This document shows positions 8,551-18,152 of a stretch of 64,000 bases of DNA, one piece after another. A model generated the notes under the pieces. That model was not told the DNA's origin. It worked only from the letters and a program-made list of their open reading frames with translations, and did not search any database. The DNA is from JADFGZ01 sp965222345 (GTDB taxonomy: Bacteria > Acidobacteriota > Terriglobia > 2-12-FULL-54-10). The position numbers were made by a program, and so were the translations under genes. How positions within the stretch are numbered: the first letter of the stretch is position 1; each line of letters begins with the position of its first letter. The DNA lies in the NCBI GenBank assembly GCA_965222345.1, contig CBDCTS010000007.1, positions 868,001-932,000 of the forward strand. Reading direction: 5' to 3'.

Positions 8551-10176
8551 ATGAACCGCAATTTGTGGAAAAAAGCTGTTGTGATTGGGGCTGTTGTGTT
8601 GGTTTCGATCCTTGGACTCATTGGCCTGCCGACTAGTGGGGAGTCGTTGACGGAGAATTTGCGGGAAAGCATCCGCTTGGGCCTGGACTTGAGGGGAGGA
8701 ACGCACCTGGTTTTGCAAGTCAGGGTGAACGACGCAGTCAACGCCGAGATCGACCTGACCATTGAGCGTCTGAGAGCGACTCTCGATCGGGAACAGATCG
8801 ATTACGGCGGGATCACTCCCGTGAACGCCGACGATATTCTGGACCCGGGAGGGATTCTGGTTCAAGGGATTCCGTTGGAGCAGACCGCCGCCTTCCGCGA
8901 TATAGTCGAGCAAACCGAGTTCAACTGGACTGTTCAGCAAGTCGAGTCCGGCTCCTACCAGATGACGCTTCGAACGTCGGGTCCCGGAGGATTGACGGAG
9001 ATTCGCCAGCAGGCGCTGCGGCAATCGCTGGAGACAATCCGAAACCGAATCGACAGTTTGGGTGTCAGCGAGCCGACTATCCAGGAGCGCGGACGGGGAG
9101 AATATGAAATCCTGGTGCAGTTGCCCGGCGTAGAGGACCCGGATCGGGTGAAAGAAATTATGCAGACCACGGCGCTGCTGGAAATCAAAGGCGTGAGAGG
9201 CGGTCCCTACCCCTCCCGCGAGGCAGCGTTGTCGCAAAACTCAGGCATTTTGCCGTCCGGCACGGAGTTGCTGGAGTCGGCAATCAGGACGGAAGGGGCC
9301 GTTCCGGGCGAAAGAGAGTGGTATCTGGTGGCACGGGCGGCTGTGATTACGGGGCGGGATTTGCGAAATGCCCGGGTGGGCCGTGACGAAAACAATCTCC
9401 CGGAGGTCGACTTCACTCTGAGCGCCGACGGGGGTGTCCGGTTTGGCAATTTCACGGAGCAAAACATCGGCAATCCTCTGGCGGTCGTCTTGGACGACAG
9501 AATCCAGTCCGTCGCGACGATCCAAAGCCGCATCACGGATTCGGGCCGCATCATGGGCAGATATACCCAGCAGGAAGCCAGCGACCTTGCCTTGGTTCTC
9601 CGTGCCGGAGCGCTGCCGGCCTCGATGCGATATTTGGAGGAGCGGACGGTGGGACCTTCGCTGGGCGCGGACTCCATCCGCTCCGGCCTGCTGGCCTCCC
9701 TGGCGGGGTTGCTGGGGGTGATCTGCTTTATGGTGATCTATTACCGGCTGGCGGGGGTCAACGCCATTGTCGCCCTCCTGCTCAACCTCATCCTTTTGAT
9801 GGCGGCGCTGGCTTACGCCGGAGCGACTTTGACCTTGCCGGGAATCGCCGGCGTGATCCTCATCATCGGCATGGCCGTGGATGCCAATGTGCTGATCTTT
9901 GAGCGGATCCGGGAGGAATTGCGCGCCGGCAAGACTGTCGTCTCCAGCGTCGATGCCGGTTTTCATAAGGCCTTTTTGACCATCATCGACACGAATTTAA
10001 CGACCCTGATCGCTGCCTTCTTCCTTTTCTTGTTCGGAACCGGCCCTGTAAAGGGGTTCGCGGTCACGCTGAGTATCGGCCTGGTGGCGAACTTCTTCAC
10101 GGCCGTTTTTGTTTCCCGGGTGATCTTTGACTACATTCTTTCGCGCAAACCGCGTCAGGCCGCTCTCAGTATTTGA
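8551..10176 (+). CDS. secD: Protein translocase subunit SecD
   Basis: Uses the proton gradient to help the late steps of Sec export. Seen: an N-terminal helix (residues 8-26), the SecD family box RLGLDLRGGTHLVLQV near 46, periplasmic P1 domain with NRIDSLGVSEPTIQERG, and five C-terminal helices including the conserved GIAGVILIIGMAVDANVLIFERIREE with the functional Asp. The 541 residues are usual for free-standing SecD. secF follows 121 bp later, a wider gap than normal. Confidence 0.96.
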   Translation: MNRNLWKKAVVIGAVVLVSILGLIGLPTSGESLTENLRESIRLGLDLRGGTHLVLQVRVNDAVNAEIDLTIERLRATLDREQIDYGGITPVNADDILDPGGILVQGIPLEQTAAFRDIVEQTEFNWTVQQVESGSYQMTLRTSGPGGLTEIRQQALRQSLETIRNRIDSLGVSEPTIQERGRGEYEILVQLPGVEDPDRVKEIMQTTALLEIKGVRGGPYPSREAALSQNSGILPSGTELLESAIRTEGAVPGEREWYLVARAAVITGRDLRNARVGRDENNLPEVDFTLSADGGVRFGNFTEQNIGNPLAVVLDDRIQSVATIQSRITDSGRIMGRYTQQEASDLALVLRAGALPASMRYLEERTVGPSLGADSIRSGLLASLAGLLGVICFMVIYYRLAGVNAIVALLLNLILLMAALAYAGATLTLPGIAGVILIIGMAVDANVLIFERIREELRAGKTVVSSVDAGFHKAFLTIIDTNLTTLIAAFFLFLFGTGPVKGFAVTLSIGLVANFFTAVFVSRVIFDYILSRKPRQAALSI

Positions 10177-10297
10177 ACGAGTGCCCAGTCGAGGACCGAG
10201 GAGCAGGAATTTTTGCTGGAGTGCAGTGTCCAAAGTTGTATAGGACGGCCCGAAAGCGGAGCGGGCAAAGCAATCTTTCAGATTCAGCAATCGTCAG

Positions 10298-11293
10298 ATG
10301 GAATTTTTTCGAAGCCCGAATTATAACTGGATTGGCAAGAAATGGCATTTGATCGGCCTTTCCGTGGTGCTGAGCATGCTTGGAATGGTTTCGCTCATTT
10401 CCAAGGGAGGTCCTAGCTACGGAATCGACTTTAAAGGAGGCACTCTTGTTCACCTCCAGTTTCAGGAGTTGCCGTCGCTCGAGCGCATTCGTGCCGCCCT
10501 GCAATCGCAAGGCCTGGGCAACAGTACGCTGCAGCGGTACGGTGCGGAAACCGATAATGAGATCCTGATTGGATTGGATTTGGAGGCTGCCAGCGAAGAG
10601 GATCTGGACGCCGGTCGACGTACGATCATCGCCGCTCTTAACCAGGAGTTCGGGGAAGAGGTCGGCTTTGAGGTGCGCAGTGTCGAGTTGGTGGGTCCCA
10701 GAGTCGGAGCCGCGCTGCGGCGGCAGGCGTTGAATGCAACCCTGCTGGCGCTGGCCAGCATGTTGATTTACATTGCGTATCGGTTTGAATGGATTTACGG
10801 CATAGCAGCGGTTGTGGCTGTCTTTCACGACGTGATTATCACGGTCGGCTTCCTTTCTCTCACCGGCAGAGAAATCACCCTGACCATCATCGCCGCTTTG
10901 CTGACGCTGGTCGGCTTCTCCGTGAATGATACGATCGTGGTTTTCGACCGGGTTCGCGAAAACGTGAAATTGATGCGGCGGGAGAAAATTAGCGAGGTCG
11001 TCAATCGCAGCATTAACCAGACCCTCAGCCGAACGGTTCTCACCAGCGGTCTCACGTTCCTCACGGTGCTTGCCTTGTTCCTCTTTGGAGGAGAAGTGCT
11101 GCGGGGATTTTCCTTCACCTTGGTAGTGGGGGTCCTGATCGGCACCTATTCCTCCATTGCCATCGGAAGCATGTTGGTGGTGAGCTGGCAGGAATACCGC
11201 AATCGGGTTCATCGTCCCGGGAAGGTGCTTACACTCGAACGGGACCGGGGCAAAGCGAAGCGCACCAAGGTGAGCGCAGGAACGAAGATTTGA
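10298..11293 (+). CDS. secF: Protein translocase subunit SecF
   Basis: Partner of SecD in the inner membrane. Seen: first helix near residues 17-36, SYGIDFKGGTLVHLQF, SVELVGPRVGAALRRQAL before the second helix, and the conserved LTLVGFSVNDTIVVFDRVREN. Length 331 residues with six predicted helices. A 1.4-kb IS element starts about 45 bp downstream and separates it from rho. Confidence 0.96.
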   Translation: MEFFRSPNYNWIGKKWHLIGLSVVLSMLGMVSLISKGGPSYGIDFKGGTLVHLQFQELPSLERIRAALQSQGLGNSTLQRYGAETDNEILIGLDLEAASEEDLDAGRRTIIAALNQEFGEEVGFEVRSVELVGPRVGAALRRQALNATLLALASMLIYIAYRFEWIYGIAAVVAVFHDVIITVGFLSLTGREITLTIIAALLTLVGFSVNDTIVVFDRVRENVKLMRREKISEVVNRSINQTLSRTVLTSGLTFLTVLALFLFGGEVLRGFSFTLVVGVLIGTYSSIAIGSMLVVSWQEYRNRVHRPGKVLTLERDRGKAKRTKVSAGTKI

Positions 11294-11337
11294 ATCCCGC
11301 AGGCCCAAGCCCGCCGGAAGAGAAAAAAGTATGAGGG

Positions 11338-11392
11338 CTGTTGTTAGCAAGTTAAAATGTCCGGTATATGTAGCAAGTGAAATGTCCGCTTT
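11338..11392 (+). repeat. Left terminal inverted repeat of the IS
   Basis: Pairs with 12701-12755. GTTAGCA, ATGTCCGGT and GTGAAATGTCCGCTTT are kept in order; the middle block is displaced by one base between the two ends. Confidence 0.85.
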
Positions 11393-12663
11393 CATGATTC
11401 TACCGAAAGTGATTTGGCGCTGACCGAAGGAGCCCGTAGGGCGACGGAGGTGAGCGCCAAATGGTGTTGTCGGGAAGCCACAGGGCTCCGCCGCCGACCG
11501 CCGCACCGGATCGCCACCCCCTCGGAGGAGTAGCGGCCCACCGTGTGCGGCCCATAGCCAATGCTTAACGTCCCATCCAGGTGTTCATAGACGGTCACCC
11601 GGCAGCCCGCCAGAGTCCCGCGCCAAGGAGTTTTCTCGATCTGGAGGAGGCGGTTCTCCAGACTGACCGTATTGTCCCGATTCACTATCCGCTGGTGCTG
11701 GATCGAGAAGATTCGCTCTAACTCCCGCCTGGCTGACGGCAAAAAGGCGCTGCCTGGTTGGGTGGCCGGCACGGCAAAGCGCCGGTTGAACTCCCCGATA
11801 TAGCCCTCCCGCAGGAACCGATTCGCTGCCTCTAGCGTGATGATTCCCCGCAGGCGCAGTTCCTGCGGCAGCCGCCCTTGCCAGGTCCCGAAGTTCCGCT
11901 CGCTGCGTCCCCGCGCCTGCGGCGAATAGGCCGGAATCATCTGAATGCCCAGCTCCCGCAGGGCGCGGCCCACCTGGGTCAGCCGTTGCCGATCCACCGG
12001 CTCGCCCGCCTTCCGGGTCAGGAAGAAATGACTGGCCCGGTCGCTATAAAGGGCGCAAAAGATCCCCTGCTGCTCGACCACCTCCCGCAGGGCAGCCAGC
12101 ACCGTCCGCGTCGATTCCTGCTCTACCAGTTGCGCATAGTAAATCTCGCTGCTGGCATCATCCAGGACCACCAGCAGGTCATACCAGCGATCATCGACAA
12201 ACCACCGATGCTGGCTCCCATCCAGATGCAGCAGCATTCCCGGCAACGGCCGCCGGGGCCGCCTCTGGCGGTGCAGGCCCCGCTTCCGCCTCCTGTTCAC
12301 TAGCCCCGCCCCTTGCAATGCCAGCTTCACCCAGGTGTAGCTCAGCCGGAGGCCGTGCTCTTCCCGCAGCTTTTCGTGAAAGTGCCGCACGTTGAAGTCA
12401 AAGTACTTCTCCTGATACAGCCCCAACACCTTCTCCACCGTCCCCAGGGGTACCCGCCGCGGACTCGGCTTTCCCCGCCGCCGGTCAAACAGCCCGTCGT
12501 AGCCGTACTGCTCGTACCGGCTGCGCCACCGCCTCATCTGCCGGTCGCTGATCCCGATGATCTCGGCTGCCTGCCACCAGTTGATCCGCTTCCCTATCGC
12601 TCGCAAAATTACTTCTTGTATCTTCATCGCCCGCTCCATCGCAGCTTCCGAGTAGAACTTCAT
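11392..12663 (-). CDS. DDE transposase (ISNCY/IS481-like)
   Basis: Cut-and-paste type transposase. Counting from five codons before the start chosen here, a helix-turn-helix at about 32-54 (WWQAAEIIGISDRQMRRW) is followed by an integrase-core fold with DDE residues Asp153 (LLHLDGSQ), Asp213 (ALYSDRAS) and Glu260 (GRSERNFG), then a C-terminal beta domain (GTLAGCRVTVYEHLDG). The ATG at 12663 has GGAGG directly upstream; an earlier TTG would add five residues and lose that site. It appears full length, so the element may still be active. The final 35 residues are Arg/Ser rich and read into the terminal repeat. Confidence 0.92.
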   Translation of the reverse strand: MKFYSEAAMERAMKIQEVILRAIGKRINWWQAAEIIGISDRQMRRWRSRYEQYGYDGLFDRRRGKPSPRRVPLGTVEKVLGLYQEKYFDFNVRHFHEKLREEHGLRLSYTWVKLALQGAGLVNRRRKRGLHRQRRPRRPLPGMLLHLDGSQHRWFVDDRWYDLLVVLDDASSEIYYAQLVEQESTRTVLAALREVVEQQGIFCALYSDRASHFFLTRKAGEPVDRQRLTQVGRALRELGIQMIPAYSPQARGRSERNFGTWQGRLPQELRLRGIITLEAANRFLREGYIGEFNRRFAVPATQPGSAFLPSARRELERIFSIQHQRIVNRDNTVSLENRLLQIEKTPWRGTLAGCRVTVYEHLDGTLSIGYGPHTVGRYSSEGVAIRCGGRRRSPVASRQHHLALTSVALRAPSVSAKSLSVES

Positions 12664-12700
12664 GCCACCTCCTGGCAAAAAGCCCTACCCTACGCCGCTC

Positions 12701-12755
12701 AAAGCGGACATTTCACATGTTAATTAGACCGGACATATCATGTGCTAACGACAGA
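12701..12755 (-). repeat. Right terminal inverted repeat of the IS
   Basis: Inverted partner of 11338-11392. AAAGCGGACATTTCAC at 12701-12716, ACCGGACAT at 12729-12737 and TGCTAACGACAG at 12744-12755. Confidence 0.85.
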
Positions 12756-12872
12756 TAATTTCTTCCAGATTGCCAGGGGAGAAAAAACCTGCTAGTCTTA
12801 TCCGCAGCGGCGGGTCGGGTAATTCCACTCCCTCTTAATCCCAACAATTCCAAAGAGCATGATCGCCAAGCT

Positions 12873-14123
12873 ATGACCATCTCCGAGCTAAAAGAGAAAA
12901 GTATCACCGAGTTGACGCGCATCGCGCGGACCCTGAAACTTCCCGGCACCTCCGGCATGCGGAAGGCAGATTTGATCTTCAAGATTCTGCAGGCACAGGC
13001 TAAAGAAGTAGGGCTGATTTTTGCCGAAGGGGTTCTGGAAATTCTCCCCGAGGGCTTTGGATTTCTGCGCTCGCCGGACTACAACTACCTGCCCGGGCCG
13101 GACGACATTTACGTCTCCCCCTCGCAGATCCGCCGCTTTGACCTCCGCACGGGAGACACCGCCTCCGGGCAAGTCCGCTCTCCCAAAGAAGGCGAAAACT
13201 ATTTTGCCCTGGTCAAGGTGCAGGCGGTGAACTTCGAATCGCCGGAGGAGTCGCGGAACAAGATCTTTTTCGACAACCTGACGCCGCTGTATCCGCAAGA
13301 TCGCATCCAGTTGGAGACGGTCAAAGGGAATCTCTCGGGGCGGGTGATGGACCTGATGACGCCCATCGGGAAGGGCCAGCGGGGCCTGATCGTCTCCCCG
13401 CCGCGAACCGGCAAGACCATGCTGTTACAGTCGATTGCCAACTCCATCACGGCAAACCATCCGGAGGTCACCCTGATTGTGCTGCTGATCGACGAGCGCC
13501 CCGAGGAGGTGACCGACATGCAGCGGTCGGTGCAGGGCGAGGTGATCAGCTCGACGTTTGACGAGCCGGCGGCGCGGCACGTGCAGGTGGCCGAGATGGT
13601 GATCGAGAAGGCCAAGCGGCTGGTGGAGCACCGCCGGGACGTGGTGATTCTGCTGGACTCGATCACGCGGCTGGCGCGGGCCTACAACACCATCGTGCCG
13701 CCGTCGGGCAAGGTTCTGAGCGGGGGGGTGGACTCCAACGCCTTGCAGCGGCCCAAGCGGTTTTTCGGGGCGGCGCGGAACATCGAGGAGGGGGGCAGCC
13801 TGACGATCGTGGCCACGGCGCTGATCGACACCGGCAGCCGTATGGACGACGTCATCTTCGAGGAGTTCAAGGGGACCGGCAACATGGAGATCATTCTGGA
13901 GCGGAAGCTGGTGGACAAGCGGGTGTTTCCGGCCATCGACATCAACCGCTCGGGGACGCGCAAGGAAGAGTTGCTGTTGTCCAAGGATGAACTGAACCGG
14001 GTGTGGGTGTTGCGCAAGGTGCTGAATCAACTGGCCCCGACCGAGTCCATGGAACTGCTGCTGGACAAGCTCTCCAAAACTAAGGCCAACTCCGATTTCC
14101 TCGCCTCCATGAGCGGAAGGTAG
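12873..14123 (+). CDS. rho: Transcription termination factor Rho
   Basis: Hexameric RNA helicase that ends transcription. Seen: the Rho N-terminal helical domain from residue 1 (MTISELKEKSITELTRIARTL), an RNA-binding cold-shock-like domain with EGFGFLRSPDYNYLPGPDDIYVS near 60-85, Walker A SPPRTGKT near 173, LLIDERPEEVTDM, and the R/Q-loop GGVDSNALQRPKRFFGAARNIEEGGSLT. The 416 residues fit the short Rho class without a large insert. The IS right end lies about 118 bp upstream, so the native rho leader may be displaced from its original promoter. Confidence 0.98.
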   Translation: MTISELKEKSITELTRIARTLKLPGTSGMRKADLIFKILQAQAKEVGLIFAEGVLEILPEGFGFLRSPDYNYLPGPDDIYVSPSQIRRFDLRTGDTASGQVRSPKEGENYFALVKVQAVNFESPEESRNKIFFDNLTPLYPQDRIQLETVKGNLSGRVMDLMTPIGKGQRGLIVSPPRTGKTMLLQSIANSITANHPEVTLIVLLIDERPEEVTDMQRSVQGEVISSTFDEPAARHVQVAEMVIEKAKRLVEHRRDVVILLDSITRLARAYNTIVPPSGKVLSGGVDSNALQRPKRFFGAARNIEEGGSLTIVATALIDTGSRMDDVIFEEFKGTGNMEIILERKLVDKRVFPAIDINRSGTRKEELLLSKDELNRVWVLRKVLNQLAPTESMELLLDKLSKTKANSDFLASMSGR

Positions 14124-14149
14124 GGCCTACAACAGATTCCGCCAATTCC

Positions 14150-15175
14150 TTAGCCGGCAAAGCTTAGGATCACCTTCCCGAACTGCTGGCCGCTTTCGAG
14201 ATATTCATGCGCCTTGGCGACCTCAGTAAACGGAAAGACTCTATCTACAACGCCCTTCATCTTGCCCGCTTCGACTAACTGCAAAATCCGGAACATGTCG
14301 CTTCGCGTTCCCATGGTGGAGCCCAGGATCGACTGCTGGCGGATAAAGAGAAACCGCAGGTCGAAGCTCACCTGGAACCCCGTGGTGCTACCGCAAAGCG
14401 TCAGCTTGCCGCCTTTGGCGAGGCTGCGCATGCTGGATTCCCAGGTGGCGGAGCCGGCGTGGTCCACAACTATTTCCGCTCCCCGCCCCCCGGTGATCTT
14501 CTTCACTTCCTTCGCCACATTCTGCTTGTAGTGGTCCAGCACGAAATCAGCCCCTAGCGCCCGCGCCTTTTCGAGCTTCGCGGTTCCGGCTGTGGCAATC
14601 ACGCGCGCGCCGTGCGCACGGGCAATCTGCACGGCTGCGCTTCCCACGCCGCTCGATGCAGCCACCACTAAAACCGTGTCGGTTGGCTTCACGGCGCACT
14701 TATTGACGACCATCTCCCAGGCAGTCAGATAAACCAAAGGGATCGCAGCGCCCTCCTCGAAACTGATATTCGAGGGCTGGTGGATCGCCTGGGCTTCGTC
14801 CAGGACAGCGAATTGCGCTTGCACGCCGTCGAAGTGCTCTCCGATGATGCCGTACTTCGGACAGTAGTTTTCTCTGCCTCCCAGGCAGTCCTGGCACGAC
14901 CCGCAGCCGTAGCCCGGTTGCGCCAGCACCCGGTCGCCAACCGAAAATTGAGTCACCTCGCTTCCCACCTCTTTCACCACGCCGGAGCCGTCGCTGCCGA
15001 GCGTCAGCGGCAGGCGCAAGCCCGGCAGACCTTTGCGAATCCATAGATCCAGATGATTCAAAGCAGCCGCTTTGACCTCCATCAAAATTTGCCGCGGGCC
15101 GGGCCGCGGCTGCTCGACATCGTCGATGCGGAGTTGCTCCACTCCGCCGTGGGCGTGAATCCGAATGCTTTTCAT
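14150..15175 (-). CDS. Medium-chain dehydrogenase/reductase, quinone-oxidoreductase-like
   Basis: NAD(P)-dependent MDR protein of 341 residues. The structural zinc loop is intact (Cys91, Cys94, Cys97, Cys105). The positions of the catalytic zinc ligands read ALNHLDLW and GSDGSG instead of Cys-Gly-x-Asp and Gly-His-Glu, so it probably lacks the usual catalytic zinc and may act as a zinc-free reductase. The Rossmann motif SSGVGSAAVQIARAHGA is present near 165. It is convergent with rho. The substrate is unknown. Confidence 0.85.
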   Translation of the reverse strand: MKSIRIHAHGGVEQLRIDDVEQPRPGPRQILMEVKAAALNHLDLWIRKGLPGLRLPLTLGSDGSGVVKEVGSEVTQFSVGDRVLAQPGYGCGSCQDCLGGRENYCPKYGIIGEHFDGVQAQFAVLDEAQAIHQPSNISFEEGAAIPLVYLTAWEMVVNKCAVKPTDTVLVVAASSGVGSAAVQIARAHGARVIATAGTAKLEKARALGADFVLDHYKQNVAKEVKKITGGRGAEIVVDHAGSATWESSMRSLAKGGKLTLCGSTTGFQVSFDLRFLFIRQQSILGSTMGTRSDMFRILQLVEAGKMKGVVDRVFPFTEVAKAHEYLESGQQFGKVILSFAG

Positions 15176-15246
15176 AAAACTCCTTTAGAAAAAAAGTGCA
15201 ATTGTAGCCACGATTGTAACCACAGGGATACCGAAGAGAAATGATA

Positions 15247-17079
15247 TTACGGCGGGGAGGCGGCTTCCATTCCGGCGGGATGCACCAGCCCCGCTCCATA
15301 GGCCGCCACTCCGGGAATCGTTACGGGCAGTCTGCCGGTAATGCGCGTCTCACCGAATAGCGTCCGGACAGCGGAACGCTCCGCCAGAGGAAAGGCGTCA
15401 AAGGTCAGCAGAGAAGCCGGCGGACGCAGTGGCAGCTCAGCCAGAAAATAGGGGCTGCCGAGAGCAACTAAGATGAGCCGTTGCGGGACGAGACGGTGAT
15501 TGACATCAGCCAGTTTCTGCAGCAGTTGGCTATAAACAGGGTCCAAAGCTACGGTCCCCTTGGAGGCTGCGGCATCGATGAACACGGCGCAAACAAGCAC
15601 GTCAGCGCTGCCGGCAAGCCGGATTGCTCGTGACTCCATGTCTTCGGCAAAGGACGGCTCCAGGCGAAGGCTCGCCGCCGAGGGAAGACGCCGCGAAATT
15701 TCCTGCAAGAACACTTTCCCCTGAAAGGAGTTTCCCGCCTCAGCCAAGACCAGCGCGAAAACATTTTTTGATTTCAGCGGCACCAGGTCGGCCGTCTCTT
15801 GCAGCAGGACCAGAGAACGGTCCGACAAATCCTCCGCCAAAGACAACCGTTCCGGGCTTGCCAAAACCGTAGGCAGACGCTCCAGGTCCACCAATTTTTG
15901 GAGATGCAATCCTAAACGCGCCTTCGCTGCCAGAATGCGTTCGACGGAGCGGTCAATCCGGCTCTCGGCAATTCGGCCGCTCTCCATGGCAGCCACAATC
16001 GCCCCAATGGCAGCTTCCGGGTCGGAAGGCAACAGGAGCACGTCCGCCCCTGCTTCCACTGCCCGGAGAACTACCTCGGAGGAGGAAAACCCGCCCGCCA
16101 AGGCTTGCATCTCCAGAGCATCGGTGACGATCAGGCGATCGAAGCGCAACTTCTCCCGCAGAAGATCGGTCAGAATCGCTCTGGAGAGAGTTGCCGGAGG
16201 CAAACCCTGCGGGCCTGCTGCTCCCTCCGGCTCAAGCGCAGGAACCACGACGTGGGCAGTCATGACGGCGTCGACCCCGGCTTCAATAGCGGCTCGAAAG
16301 GGAGGCAGATTTTCCCGCTCCAGGGCGCTCCAGTCGGAACCGACCGTAGGGAGACTGAGGTGCGAATCTTGTTCCGTGCTGCCGTGGCCCGGGAAATGTT
16401 TGGCGGTGGCCAGGACGCCGGCTGCGTGCGCGCCCCGAACGAACTGGCTGACGTAACTCGACACAATCTCGGGCCGCTCCCCGAAAGAGCGGACGTTGAT
16501 GATGGGATTCCGCGGGTTGCTGTTGACGTCCGCAACCGGCGCCAGAATCCAGTGCACTCCGATGGCCCTTGCCTCCTCTCCCGTGGCACGGGCCGTCTCA
16601 AAGGCGCTTGTGGGGTCCCCGGCGCTGGCCAGCGCCATCGGCGAGGGAAACCGGTTGGCTTCGGCAAGCCGCATGCCCGCTCCACGCTCCAGGTCAGCAG
16701 CCACCCATAGGGGAACGTCTGCCAGCGACTGCATCTGATTCAGGAACGCGGCCGTATTGGCAGCGCCGGCGGGCTGAACTGCTGTTCCATCCAGGCGGTT
16801 GCCCAGCAAAAACCCGCCGACTTTCCAGCCGGTCACCATGCGCTGAAAGTTGCGGAATTCCACGGTGTCGGAATGAAGAGAATCACCGAAAGTGCGCACC
16901 ACTATCATTTGTCCGGCCTTCTCCTCGGGCGAAAGCCGGGCTAAAGTTGCGGCAACCCACTTGGTTTGATCCTGCTGAAAGTTGGAGCCGGCAAGGTCCC
17001 CGCCACAGGCCGCCCCGGCAGCAGCCCCGAGAAGAAGCGCTAGCAGCCATTGCGAACGTTGCGGTTTGATCCCGAACAC
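15247..17079 (-). CDS. Secreted glycoside hydrolase family 3 beta-N-acetylhexosaminidase
   Basis: Probably removes N-acetylglucosamine from peptidoglycan fragments or other glycans outside the inner membrane. Seen: a signal peptide (residues 9-25, LLALLLGAAAGAAC) that may be a weak lipobox; NagZ-type motif KHFPGHGSTEQDSH at 227-240, which holds the His/Asp acid-base pair; and nucleophile Asp320 in IVTDALEMQ. A C-terminal domain of about 200 residues follows, as in NagZ/BglX-type two-domain enzymes, whereas cytosolic NagZ of Proteobacteria is one domain. Length 610 residues. Confidence 0.9.
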   Translation of the reverse strand: MFGIKPQRSQWLLALLLGAAAGAACGGDLAGSNFQQDQTKWVAATLARLSPEEKAGQMIVVRTFGDSLHSDTVEFRNFQRMVTGWKVGGFLLGNRLDGTAVQPAGAANTAAFLNQMQSLADVPLWVAADLERGAGMRLAEANRFPSPMALASAGDPTSAFETARATGEEARAIGVHWILAPVADVNSNPRNPIINVRSFGERPEIVSSYVSQFVRGAHAAGVLATAKHFPGHGSTEQDSHLSLPTVGSDWSALERENLPPFRAAIEAGVDAVMTAHVVVPALEPEGAAGPQGLPPATLSRAILTDLLREKLRFDRLIVTDALEMQALAGGFSSSEVVLRAVEAGADVLLLPSDPEAAIGAIVAAMESGRIAESRIDRSVERILAAKARLGLHLQKLVDLERLPTVLASPERLSLAEDLSDRSLVLLQETADLVPLKSKNVFALVLAEAGNSFQGKVFLQEISRRLPSAASLRLEPSFAEDMESRAIRLAGSADVLVCAVFIDAAASKGTVALDPVYSQLLQKLADVNHRLVPQRLILVALGSPYFLAELPLRPPASLLTFDAFPLAERSAVRTLFGETRITGRLPVTIPGVAAYGAGLVHPAGMEAASPP

Positions 17080-17122
17080 GGTGCCCCTCCTGAGCAGGAA
17101 TGTAAGGTGAAGAAGGAGCGCG

Positions 17123-17554
17123 CTACCGCCGGGCCGGCTTCTTTTCTTTTCCTGTTGCCGATTTCATTTTGACCGAGGCACTTGGCTTTTTCATTCTTCT
17201 GCGGAGCAGCCGAGTGACGGCACGGGTCAGCTCGGGCACTTCCCGAGGGCCTTTTTCCAGGACACAGTCTGCCTCCGGCACCGCCTGCTCCAGGCCCAGC
17301 GTCTCCGCATAACCCGACAACAAGATGACCGGCAGTTTCGGATCGGATTGCTTGATCTTCCGCAGCACTTGGTCCCCTTTCATACGAGGCATAACGTGAT
17401 CCACGATCACCAAGTCTGCTTTCACTTTGGCGAATTTGTTCAGACCTTCCTGCCCGCTGCGAGCGGTTGTAACCTTATGGCCCATCTTTTCCATCAGCAC
17501 ACGCCTCGCTCTGAGTCCGGTGGAGTTGTCGTCAATGCAGAGAATTCTTGGCAT
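17123..17554 (-). CDS. Single-domain response regulator (receiver protein)
   Basis: CheY-like receiver of 143 residues with no output domain. Seen: the acidic pair Asp8-Asp9 (CIDDN), phospho-acceptor Asp52 (VIVDHVMPRMKG), the Ser of LLSGYAE and the Lys of VLEKGP. A Lys/Ser-rich tail of about 30 residues ends the protein. The frame is open for 73 codons upstream, but the ATG at 17554 gives the canonical receiver start, so I used it. No histidine kinase lies nearby, so its partner is elsewhere. Confidence 0.85.
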   Translation of the reverse strand: MPRILCIDDNSTGLRARRVLMEKMGHKVTTARSGQEGLNKFAKVKADLVIVDHVMPRMKGDQVLRKIKQSDPKLPVILLSGYAETLGLEQAVPEADCVLEKGPREVPELTRAVTRLLRRRMKKPSASVKMKSATGKEKKPARR

Positions 17555-17795
17555 GAGTTTGAAACGGAGAATGGGATGGTAACAAAGTAAAGATAAGCTG
17601 TCAATTTTCCGAATCAACTGGAAGTGGATGCTGACGAGGTGGCCCGCCTTGGCGCAAAGGGCGCTTTGGGGCGGGCCAGAGGGACCATGCTTAGGTTGTA
17701 ACCGGGGACCGTTTATAGATAGAGCCTGGCGGAAACCGCTCCACGATTTCAAAACCCGGCCATTCCCCGTCAAGCGCCGCAGCCAGCCCTGCCGC

Positions 17796-18152
17796 TCATA
17801 CCACGCTGCCTCGTTCCAGGAGGTTTTCGGTGACTATGTATAGGAGCAATACAAGAAGACACGCCCCGCTTATGACGGCTAGCACGGCGTTTAATCCTCG
17901 GCCTTTCAGCCACGCAACCGTGCCCTCTTCCGGAAAATTGACCAAACGGCCTGGCTTGAAGAAGGGCCAAAGATTCAGCGTGAGAGAAAGCGCGAGTCCA
18001 GCGACCAACATGACTGGATGGAACTCGCGAATCTGCACCGCACTCAGCAAACCAAGCTCATATTTGAGAACGCTTCCGATTACAAAATACCCAGCCGGTG
18101 CTGCACAAAAAAGTCCGAGAAACGCCAGCATATTATTGCTGCCCAAGCTCAT
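17796..18152 (-). CDS. Small membrane protein of unknown function
   Basis: 118 residues with three or four hydrophobic helices (about 8-26, 46-62 and 88-108) and a cytosolic-looking loop FFKPGRLVNFPEEGTVAWLKGRG between the last two. I recognise no family. The open frame extends to 18551, but that part overlaps palindromic repeats and has no protein-like composition, so I start at the ATG at 18152. It lies on the same strand as the receiver gene. Confidence 0.55.
   Translation of the reverse strand: MSLGSNNMLAFLGLFCAAPAGYFVIGSVLKYELGLLSAVQIREFHPVMLVAGLALSLTLNLWPFFKPGRLVNFPEEGTVAWLKGRGLNAVLAVISGACLLVLLLYIVTENLLERGSVV

Larger units (their letters stand above)
11338..12755. mobile_element. Insertion sequence with about 55-bp inverted repeats, ISNCY/IS481-like
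   Basis: Bounded by imperfect inverted repeats at 11338-11392 and 12701-12755. Both read CTGTYGTTAGCA, then ATGTCCGGT, then GTGAAATGTCCGCTTT, so each end carries two ATGTCCG motifs, likely transposase binding sites. The outermost bases give TGT...ACA termini, as is common in the IS481 and ISNCY groups. I see no target-site duplication in the flanks (AGGGC against GATAA). The only gene is the DDE transposase on the minus strand. It is inserted between secF and rho, pointing against both. Confidence 0.87.

Noticed and set aside
10166..11506. 446-codon frame opposite secF
   Set aside because: Antisense shadow of secF, which has all family motifs.
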